Below, piece by piece: positions 6,871 through 12,763 of a DNA stretch of 17,344 nt. Positions within the stretch are counted from its first letter, which is position 1, and every line of letters starts with the position of its first letter. Position numbers and translations under genes: made by a program. The DNA lies in NCBI GenBank assembly GCA_017420625.1, contig JAFOIR010000142.1, positions 1-17,344 of the forward strand, written 5' to 3'. This DNA comes from Bacillota bacterium (GTDB lineage Bacteria; Bacillota_A; Clostridia; Lachnospirales; Bianqueaceae). A model generated the notes under the pieces. That model searched no databases, was not told the origin of the DNA, and saw only the letters and a program-made list of their open reading frames with translations.

Positions 6871-6937
6871 GACTGGCAGACTGGCAGGCATATTTGTCCT
6901 ATGAAAACTCTGCCAGTGAGATATTTGGCTGCCAGTC
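6871..6937. promoter_or_regulatory. Four CTGGCAG sites in head-to-head arrangement before the integrase gene
   Basis: GACTGGCAG (6871-6879) and ACTGGCAG (6880-6887) are mirrored by CTGCCAGT (6910-6917) and CTGCCAGTC (6929-6937). The outermost pair is a perfect 9-bp inverted repeat. The array fills the gap between the end of the primase gene and the start of the integrase gene. It could be an operator, a transcript hairpin that separates the two genes, or a replication or excision-protein binding site. No T-tract follows on the minus strand, arguing against a simple terminator. Confidence 0.5.
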
Positions 6938-6945
6938 AGATTCAT

Positions 6946-8826
6946 TTATTCCATCCAGTGGAGCTTTTTCCTCTTTCCATCAACGGTAATGATCCTGCTT
7001 TTTATTGCTTCACCAAGTTCCTTTTTCGCATCCCTGACTGTCCTGGATGAGATCCCTTTCTCATGAGCTACTCGGTCAATCTCTTCACACAGGATTTCTT
7101 TACCATCTGCAAGCAACTCACAGACCAACTGTATGGCCTCATGAAGTTTGGGCTCCTTCTTCTTTTCAATACCGGACAGCAGTTCATCAGCCGTGATGTC
7201 ATAGTCACCGATCCACCGGAAACCATCCTCATCACCAAGGATAAAAGCTATCGAGGTTCCAGGCGGAGCCAGCGAACTCTTGTCATGAACCATGATACGA
7301 AGGTTAGGATCGTCTTTTGACTTTCCGATCACAAGCACGCTTCGAACACCCGCTGTAAAGTCGACAGATCCCAGACCTCGATAACTGCTCTGCTGCCCGG
7401 TCGCTTTGTTCAAATGACCAATCAGTACGATCGCACATCCTGTCCTCTGAGCCACATCGCCGATTTTTCGAAGGATCGGTCTGACTTCATTTGCCCTGTT
7501 CATATCGACCTTCTCACCCAGATATGCCTGGATCGGATCAATGATCAGCAGTCCTGCATTGTTCTGCCGAATTGCCTTTTCGATTCGATCATCGGTCAGC
7601 GTCAGTGGATCACCATCTGATTCATTAATCACCAGCACCCGGTCCAGATCCGCCCCTGCCTCTATCAGTCTGGGTTTAATTGTATCGGCCAGTCCATCCT
7701 CGGCTGTCTGATAGATCACGTTGAATGGTTCCAGGATTTCCATGTTCGGAATCGGAACTCTGTTGGTACAGGCAGCGCACAGCTGCATGGCCAGATAAGT
7801 CTTCCCGTTTCCCGCATCACCCTGAAGGATCGTCAGCTTACCGAATGGAATATACGGTTTCCAGAGGAACGCTACTTCTGTCTGTGCCACATCACTCATC
7901 CGGATCATTGGGACGAACTGTCTGGAATCTTCTTGATTTCGCATATCGATCATGGTAAACCACTGACTTGGATCCAGTTCCTTCCTGTGAAGGAGAAGTT
8001 CGTTCCAGTCTTTCATCGGCGGTCTCATACGAAAAACCTCAATCCCTTTCGGAATCATCTTATTGATCTGTTCGCAGCCCGTTTCTCCGGCAATATCGCT
8101 GTCGAGGCAGAGAAAGATCAAACGGATCTCCTTATGCTCCTCCAGAAATCTGCCGAGAGCTTTATATCCTACACCGCCAAGAGCAATATAGTTCTTGTCC
8201 TGCCAGTCCTTCGGAAACAGATTGATAAAGGACAGCAGATCAATCGGTGCTTCAAATACGCACAGCTGATCGTTATTTCCTCTGTAACCGAATCCATAGG
8301 ATTTATCTGATCCAGTCACATCTATCCTGTATTTATCATTAATCCCCCGACAGTGAGCGTATCGTGGCATATGATCCTCGTCTCTGCCGACAAACACCGC
8401 ATTGTGATGCGTTTTCTCTTCATAGATATCCCCCGCGTTCAGAAAGAAATCTACGATCGATTCATCGATTCCTCTTTCTGTGACCAGATAGTTTTTGACA
8501 TTAACATTTGTGATGTTTCTCTGCGGCAGCCGGAAATCCGGTGAGGGGGCGGGGACTGCCTCCTGCTGTCCTTCGCCCTTCTCACCGATCAGCATCTCCA
8601 TCGCTTCAGGAAAAGTCTTTCCATAGAATTCCATCACAAAGTCGATGGGATAACCACCTCTGCTGTTACTGAAGCGGTACCACATATTGCCCCTGATCTT
8701 CACCGAATCATGGGCTTTCCACTCCATATCTTTTCCGCATTTCTTCAGAGTCTCTCCCTGACTTGGGAGAAACTCTTCCAGGTTGACGGCGTTCGCACGG
8801 TCGATCTGTTCTTTTGAATAATACAT
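6946..8826 (-). CDS. Primase-helicase fusion (Toprim plus RepA-like AAA ATPase)
   Basis: This is a 626-aa protein. Residues ~1-80 resemble a CHC2-type primase zinc-binding region (WYRFSNSRGGYPIDFVMEFYG), but the usual metal-binding cysteines are largely missing. Residues ~105-285 look like DUF3991/Toprim, with acidic motifs FEAPID (~191-196) and LDSDIAG (~241-247). Residues ~320-540 form a RecA-like AAA domain as in plasmid RepA helicases: Walker A GDAGNGKT (336-343), Walker B LLIID (426-430) and GHLNK (470-474). The C-terminus (~560-620) appears to be a winged helix. The fusion would prime and unwind DNA for replication of the transferred or excised element. It starts 15 nt after the relaxase stop, with an AAAGGAG ribosome binding site ten bases before the ATG. 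Confidence 0.88.
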   Translation of the reverse strand: MYYSKEQIDRANAVNLEEFLPSQGETLKKCGKDMEWKAHDSVKIRGNMWYRFSNSRGGYPIDFVMEFYGKTFPEAMEMLIGEKGEGQQEAVPAPSPDFRLPQRNITNVNVKNYLVTERGIDESIVDFFLNAGDIYEEKTHHNAVFVGRDEDHMPRYAHCRGINDKYRIDVTGSDKSYGFGYRGNNDQLCVFEAPIDLLSFINLFPKDWQDKNYIALGGVGYKALGRFLEEHKEIRLIFLCLDSDIAGETGCEQINKMIPKGIEVFRMRPPMKDWNELLLHRKELDPSQWFTMIDMRNQEDSRQFVPMIRMSDVAQTEVAFLWKPYIPFGKLTILQGDAGNGKTYLAMQLCAACTNRVPIPNMEILEPFNVIYQTAEDGLADTIKPRLIEAGADLDRVLVINESDGDPLTLTDDRIEKAIRQNNAGLLIIDPIQAYLGEKVDMNRANEVRPILRKIGDVAQRTGCAIVLIGHLNKATGQQSSYRGLGSVDFTAGVRSVLVIGKSKDDPNLRIMVHDKSSLAPPGTSIAFILGDEDGFRWIGDYDITADELLSGIEKKKEPKLHEAIQLVCELLADGKEILCEEIDRVAHEKGISSRTVRDAKKELGEAIKSRIITVDGKRKKLHWME

Positions 8827-8841
8827 GTTCCATACTCTCCT

Positions 8842-10455
8842 TTATCTTTCGTCTCTGCCGGTTCTCTTTTTTACAGCAGTTTTTGTATTTTCTTTTGTTT
8901 TTGTCTTTCCCGCATTTTTAGCGTTGGATCTTTTTGTTTCTTTCAGCGAAGCTTCGGCTTCTTTCATTACTTGAGCAAATTCTTCCTTCAGGGACAGCCT
9001 GTTTTCCTCGATTTTCCACGGACTGACCTTGGGATGTTCTCCATGAAGTTCCGGAATCAATTTTCTTATGAAGAACCGAACCCTTTCCAGTTTTTCGATC
9101 TCTTCCCGATAGGGCTTGATGCGTTCAGAAAGGGAAACCAGTTTATCTCTCTGATCATTCAGTTCTTTCATTAAGGCTTCTCTGCTGAATTTCTGACCCG
9201 GCAGATTCTTTTTGATGAATTCGTCTGCCTGATTCCATTCTTTCAGCTCGTCTTTATGATCTTCCCGGTATTTCTCCTTCCTGGCTTTCCAATGAATTCG
9301 GATATACGGATCATGAACCGGTGTCAGCCGGTCTCTTTTATCACCTAAGTCCAGCAGCTTTTTTACTGTCTTGATTTTTTGCTCGACTTCCTTCATCTGT
9401 CTGTGTATCGGCTCCTCGATACTTCCAACTTCTATGATCTTCCGCTCCAGATCTTCCATGGTCGATATCCTGTTGGATTTCATATAGTCGATGATCTGCT
9501 CAAACTCATAAGGTCTTTCTGTTTTGATTCTCATCTCCCGGTTTCGGTGCTGCATTAATGAAACCAGTTTGACTTCTTTCGGATCAATATCCAGATCCTT
9601 TAATGCTTCTCTGATGTCCGCAAGCCATGACAGAATGAGCTGGATCACCGTGACGATCAGCTCCACAATCACATTGACGGCTTTGATCTCCCGGTTCAGA
9701 TTCCCGATATCTGTCTGAATGCCTCTCCGTTCCATCGCTGTTACAGAAGGACCCATATGGACAGTCGGGATCCGATCGATCCCCGGACGTTCATAGGACT
9801 TCATGTGGACTCTTTCCGGGCGACATGCATCTTCCAGATATCGGTTCTGAATCGTTTCCCAGGCTGATCTCCATAACTCCGCATTCTCCCGTTTATCCCA
9901 GTCAGTCGTAAAGACTTTATGAAACTTCCACTTGCCTTTGGCATCTTTGATTCTGTTTCCATCAGCATCCAGTTCATATTCCCGACGGCTCTTGGAAAGC
10001 CATTTCCCGTTTTCATCCAGGGCACGCATAGTCAGCATGACATGGGCATGGGGATTATGACCGGGTAGACTGGGATCATGGATCGCAATATCTGCGATCA
10101 TGCCTTTGGATACAAACTGCTCCTGACAATACTCCCGGATCAACTCGATGTTCTTTTCCATAGGCAGTTCGATCGGCAATGCAATCTCAATTCTTCTGGC
10201 TAACTGGGCATTCCAGTTTGCTTCTGATTTTTCAACAGCATTCCACAGTGTGCTCCGATCCTGATATGCCTCTGGTGCGTTCAGAGGAAGAAGAATCTCT
10301 GTGTGCAGAATTCCTCTTTTCTCTGTATAGCTTTTTGTTTCTTCGCTCCTTTCATCAAAAAGCCGTTCCCCGGATTGGTAAGCCGCTTGTGCAACCGCAG
10401 AACCTCCTTTTGATCTCGTGCTGATCTTGATACTGAAATGAGGGCAGGGCATCAT
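8842..10455 (-). CDS. mobA: MobA/MobL-family relaxase (MOBQ)
   Basis: This is a 537-aa protein. The N-terminal ~250 residues are a MobA/MobL relaxase domain. It has the candidate nucleophile tyrosine in QAAYQSGE (Tyr26), and the metal-binding histidines in HNPHAHVML (His133, His136, His138) preceded by DPSLPG. The remaining half is charged and helical, with probable coiled coils around residues 340-460 and a lysine-rich end. The enzyme nicks oriT, remains covalently attached to the 5' end and pilots the strand during mobilization. Translation starts at one of two adjacent ATGs behind an AAAGGAGGTGAT site that is fully complementary to the 16S tail. The oriT lies directly upstream. Confidence 0.93.
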   Translation of the reverse strand: MMPCPHFSIKISTRSKGGSAVAQAAYQSGERLFDERSEETKSYTEKRGILHTEILLPLNAPEAYQDRSTLWNAVEKSEANWNAQLARRIEIALPIELPMEKNIELIREYCQEQFVSKGMIADIAIHDPSLPGHNPHAHVMLTMRALDENGKWLSKSRREYELDADGNRIKDAKGKWKFHKVFTTDWDKRENAELWRSAWETIQNRYLEDACRPERVHMKSYERPGIDRIPTVHMGPSVTAMERRGIQTDIGNLNREIKAVNVIVELIVTVIQLILSWLADIREALKDLDIDPKEVKLVSLMQHRNREMRIKTERPYEFEQIIDYMKSNRISTMEDLERKIIEVGSIEEPIHRQMKEVEQKIKTVKKLLDLGDKRDRLTPVHDPYIRIHWKARKEKYREDHKDELKEWNQADEFIKKNLPGQKFSREALMKELNDQRDKLVSLSERIKPYREEIEKLERVRFFIRKLIPELHGEHPKVSPWKIEENRLSLKEEFAQVMKEAEASLKETKRSNAKNAGKTKTKENTKTAVKKRTGRDER

Positions 10456-10484
10456 ATCACCTCCTTTCTGCTGCTCTCATTTGC

Positions 10485-10641
10485 CAAAGGGTAGCAGACA
10501 AAGTCTGCGCAGGGAAAGCGGTCAGCGTTCCCTGAGACTATAACCGGCTCCATCATAGAGCCGGCTGTAGTCTGCCCATCCGGCGAGGATCGCAATTCAC
10601 GCCCGCAGGGTGTGTATAATTGCGCCCTTGATTCTCAAGGG
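10485..10641 (+). other. oriT: Origin of transfer (oriT), MOBQ type
   Basis: The gap between the relaxase and its accessory gene is dense with inverted repeats. The key element is ATAATTGCGCCCTT (10616-10629). It resembles the IncQ/R1162 nick region (TAAATGCGCCCT), which predicts a nick between 10624 and 10625. A long hairpin ends at this point: CGCAATT (10591-10597) pairs with AATTGCG (10618-10624), and CACGCCC (10598-10604) pairs with GGGTGTG (10608-10614), leaving a GCA loop and a TAT bulge. Directly after the nick, CCCTTGA and TCAAGGG (10625-10641) form a second stem. Further stems, GCAGAC/GTCTGC (near 10495) and CCGGCTC/GAGCCGG (near 10545-10565), lie on the relaxase side. The similarity to R1162 is from memory. 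Confidence 0.72.
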
Positions 10642-10653
10642 ACTTCGAAGGAT

Positions 10654-10944
10654 TTATCCCGGCCATTGGTCTGTCAGCTTTACTTCATCCAGGAATCTTA
10701 GAACGCTCGGCTCAGTGAAGAGTTCTCTCAGAATGTCTTTGATCTGCTCGTCTGTATACTCATCCGGGCTCAGATACTGTTCCAACATGGCCCCATGAGT
10801 ACAGAGACGATGAGTGCGGTTTCTGCGATCCAATTCCTTTGCCTGCTGTTTGACCATCTTCAGATTCTGCTGTTTGATCTTCAGTTCCTGTTCCAGTTTT
10901 TCCTGCATTTTCTGCAGGTCTTGAGCTGTCTTTGTGCGTGCCAT
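10654..10944 (-). CDS. Small mobilization accessory protein, DUF3847-like
   Basis: This is a 96-aa protein, started at the ATG at 10944, which has an AAAGGAGGTGATC ribosome binding site. The open frame extends six codons further but those codons are the ribosome binding site itself. The first half is a lysine/glutamine-rich helix likely to form a coiled coil. A conserved-looking RRNRTHRLCTHGAMLEQYL segment follows, and then an acidic helix. The R-x-x-THRL-x-x-x-GAMLE pattern is that of DUF3847 and MobC/TraD-like small proteins found beside MobA relaxases. The probable role is to bind oriT or assist relaxosome assembly. Its gene lies on the other side of oriT from the relaxase gene, a common relaxosome arrangement. 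Confidence 0.72.
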   Translation of the reverse strand: MARTKTAQDLQKMQEKLEQELKIKQQNLKMVKQQAKELDRRNRTHRLCTHGAMLEQYLSPDEYTDEQIKDILRELFTEPSVLRFLDEVKLTDQWPG

Positions 10945-11321
10945 TTGATCACCTCCTTTCATGACTAAAATTATTCCCTCTATAAGTGAGGAATGAGACC
11001 CCCCTTTTTTGGCCCCCTATTTCGATCGAAATAAGAAATTCTTAAAATTTTCTTGCCATAACCAGATTCTGAGCCGCATAGCTCATCTCATGGGAATCTC
11101 ACCCCTCCGAGGATCTCTCCGAGCCGGATCACCGCTATCAGTGCCATCCGGAAGTACCATTATCATCCTGATGATCATGGCTCACTTGGTTCATGGCTCC
11201 CATCAGGATTAGACGTTCTGGTTTTGGCTATTCAGTTGTCAAAGAACAAGGAGAAAATATTTATCCCTTCACAAGTAAGGATCATGATATTCATATGTCA
11301 TACAAGTGTCATAAACCATAC
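10945..11321. promoter_or_regulatory. Non-coding stretch upstream of the mobilization genes, with several inverted repeats
   Basis: I find no convincing gene here. It contains a perfect 14-bp palindrome ATTTCGATCGAAAT (11019-11032), a plausible operator for the mobilization genes. It also has a 9-bp inverted repeat ATCCTGATG (11165-11173) / CATCAGGAT (11201-11209) whose loop contains a direct repeat TCATGGCTC, and a -35-like TTGACA on the minus strand (11237-11242) without a clear matching -10. TATGACA occurs twice 11 bp apart on the minus strand near 11290-11312. Confidence 0.5.
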
Positions 11322-11349
11322 AAAAAAAGACTCGCCGTTTGAGCGAGTC
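11322..11349 (-). terminator. Intrinsic terminator after the DUF1653-like gene
   Basis: On the minus strand GACTCGC and GCGAGTC (11329-11349) form a perfect 7-bp stem with a 7-nt loop, followed by seven T residues. It lies 29 nt beyond the stop codon of the gene ending at 11379. Confidence 0.9.
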
Positions 11350-11378
11350 GACTTATAAAATGCTATTTTCAAGAGTTT

Positions 11379-12140
11379 CTATATATATTCGTCTTCGTTT
11401 TCGTCTTCATCTTCACTGTCGTATTCTTCTTCATCATATTCTTCGAGTTCTGGTCGTACTCTTTTTTTTCCATCAGAAAGATCTCGTTCGTAAAGATACC
11501 CGGCAAGCTTTGCATACAGTTTCTTTTGAAGATATTCTACGCTTCCTCGGTTCATTTCATGAGCTTCTGCATACTTGCGAATTGATACACCTTTTTGAAA
11601 ATGTTCGATAAAGAATTCTTTGAATTCTTTCATACCGCCATCCAACAGAGAGAGAATGAAAAGAACGTCTTCTTTAAGCTTTGGGAAATCGTCTTTTGTG
11701 ATTCCAACATATCTATTATTCTTCGCACAGAGACGTAAAATACGATAATCTTTTCTATAATGCTGACATAGGTCAACGGCATATTCTATGTAACTGTGAC
11801 TGTGTTGATAGAATCTCTCATTTGTGTCATAGCTCTTTGGATCTGTTTTTCGCAAAGGACTGCGGAATCCCTTATAATTAAGGAACATTATAAAAGCATC
11901 ATCAATATACATTTGAGTTTGACGACGGAACTTTTGAACAGTTTTGTTTTGATATTGTACTGGTTCCAAGAACCAGGATCTTGAACATGTGAAATAAATA
12001 GGAGAAGAATAATCATAGAGAAGAAAAATGATCTTTTCTTCTTCTGTCTCTACATCTTTTGCAGAGGTAATGACATAGATTATTTTTCCATCAAACCGTT
12101 TATAGAAACCGGCATAAATCCTTTTTTTCGCGTTTTCCAT
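11379..12140 (-). CDS. DUF1653-like / helix-turn-helix protein with acidic tail, function unknown
   Basis: This is a 253-aa protein when started at the ATG at 12140, which has AGGTGA eight bases upstream; earlier in-frame starts (to 12185) lack a good site. The N-terminal ~65 residues resemble DUF1653 (YAGFYKRFDGKIIYVITSAKD, then a YDYSSPIYFT region). The middle is unrecognised. Around residues ~190-230 a segment (GVSIRKYAEAHEMNRGSVEYLQKKL) looks like a helix-turn-helix of the sigma-factor region-4 kind. The last ~25 residues are almost all Glu and Asp. The gene is the outermost one in the element, beside attR, with its own terminator, and looks more AT-rich than the mobilization genes. It could be cargo or a regulator of the element. 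I do not assign a function. Confidence 0.72.
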   Translation of the reverse strand: MENAKKRIYAGFYKRFDGKIIYVITSAKDVETEEEKIIFLLYDYSSPIYFTCSRSWFLEPVQYQNKTVQKFRRQTQMYIDDAFIMFLNYKGFRSPLRKTDPKSYDTNERFYQHSHSYIEYAVDLCQHYRKDYRILRLCAKNNRYVGITKDDFPKLKEDVLFILSLLDGGMKEFKEFFIEHFQKGVSIRKYAEAHEMNRGSVEYLQKKLYAKLAGYLYERDLSDGKKRVRPELEEYDEEEYDSEDEDENEDEYI

Positions 12141-12155
12141 CTTACAAGTCACCTC

Positions 12156-12198
12156 AGATACCAAGCTTTTTACTTCGGGCATCAACCTTCAGGTATCT
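12156..12198. repeat. 7-bp inverted repeat before the gene at the right end of the element
   Basis: AGATACC (12156-12162) and GGTATCT (12192-12198) form a perfect inverted repeat just inside the right end of the element, upstream of the gene starting at 12140. It could be an operator or an integrase-accessory site. No clear promoter is visible between it and attR. Confidence 0.35.
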
Positions 12199-12220
12199 AT
12201 CCTGCTATGATCCTACCAAA

Positions 12221-12235
12221 AATACTGTCCATTAT
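12221..12235. repeat. Right attachment site (attR core) of the mobile element
   Basis: This is an exact second copy of AATACTGTCCATTAT, in the same orientation as at 5373-5387. It lies in the non-coding gap between the outermost element gene and the BlaI-family gene. The bases on either side differ from those at the left copy, as expected for attL versus attR. Confidence 0.75.
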
Positions 12236-12323
12236 CCTGTACTCCGAAAGTAGGCTTGCGGTTGTTTATTCGTTTGCGTTTATTGCAAAAGGAAGCCCCG
12301 CCACCCAGAGCTCTATTTTATTC

Positions 12324-12375
12324 TTGACAAAGCCTGTTTATTCGAGTAAACTACAATTGTTTATTGCAATAAACA
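12324..12375 (+). promoter_or_regulatory. Promoter and two palindromic operators of the BlaI/M56 genes
   Basis: TTGACA (12324-12329) and TAAACT (12347-12352) with 17-bp spacing form the promoter. GTTTATTCGAGTAAAC (12336-12351), a near-perfect palindrome, overlaps the spacer and -10. TGTTTATTGCAATAAACA (12358-12375), a perfect 18-bp palindrome, covers the start of transcription. Their centres are 23 bp apart. Both share the half site GTTTATT. Two extra half sites lie upstream at 12264-12270 and 12278-12284. BlaI-family repressors bind such paired dyads over their own promoters, so autorepression is expected. Confidence 0.8.
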
Positions 12376-12395
12376 GCCCAAGAGGAGTTTGTATC

Positions 12396-12761
12396 ATGAT
12401 TGATTTTGAATTAGGAACCATTCAGGAAAGATTCGCCGATATTGTCTGGGAACATGAACCCATCGCATCCGGAGAACTGGCAAAAATCTGTGATAAAGAG
12501 CTGAATTGGAAGAGACCAACAACGTATACAGTTCTTCGTAAACTTTGTGAAAAAGGACTGCTTCAGAACAAGGACGGAATCGTCAGTTCACTGATTTCAC
12601 GCGAAGAGTTTTATTCGGTCAAGAGTGAACAGATCATAGAGGATTCTTACCAGGGCTCGCTCCCTGCTTTTGTCGCATCTTTTATCTCCAGAAATAAAAT
12701 TTCTTCTGCGGAAGCCGATGAGATTCAGAAGATGATTGACGCATTCAAGAAAGAAGGTTGA
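12396..12761 (+). CDS. BlaI/MecI/CopY-family transcriptional repressor
   Basis: This is a 121-aa protein starting at the ATG at 12396 behind AGAGGAG; the frame is open further upstream but that part overlaps the operator region. It has the usual length and layout of BlaI-like repressors. An N-terminal winged helix includes the family segment VWEHEPIASGELAKI and the recognition-helix region WKRPTTYTVLRKLCEKGLL. A C-terminal dimerisation helix pair follows, containing the region cleaved in BlaI/MecI. The repressor is probably inactivated by the M56 peptidase encoded immediately downstream (start 2 nt after this stop). Two dyads over the promoter indicate autoregulation. Other targets are unknown. 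No beta-lactamase or transpeptidase gene is in view. Confidence 0.9.
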   Translation: MIDFELGTIQERFADIVWEHEPIASGELAKICDKELNWKRPTTYTVLRKLCEKGLLQNKDGIVSSLISREEFYSVKSEQIIEDSYQGSLPAFVASFISRNKISSAEADEIQKMIDAFKKEG

Positions 12762-12763
12762 TC

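Larger units (their letters stand above)
5373..12235. mobile_element. Integrative mobilizable element, about 6.9 kb, MOBQ type
   Basis: The block is bounded by a 15-bp direct repeat (5373-5387 and 12221-12235). It carries, all on the minus strand, a tyrosine integrase, a primase-helicase fusion, a MobA/MobL relaxase, a DUF3847-like mobilization accessory gene and an unrecognised gene beside the right end. An oriT with a MOBQ nick core lies next to the relaxase. No mating-pore or coupling-protein genes are visible, so it should depend on a co-resident conjugative element. The integrase sits at the left end with its 3' end facing the tRNA cluster. The neighbouring chromosome on both sides is non-coding, so integration seems not to break a gene, although it lies close upstream of the BlaI-family gene. 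Confidence 0.8.

Noticed and set aside
11009..11212. Plus-strand open frame of 67 codons in the gap upstream of the mobilization genes
   Set aside because: There is no ribosome binding site, the start is a weak TTG, and the frame runs through a palindrome and inverted repeats. No protein family is suggested.
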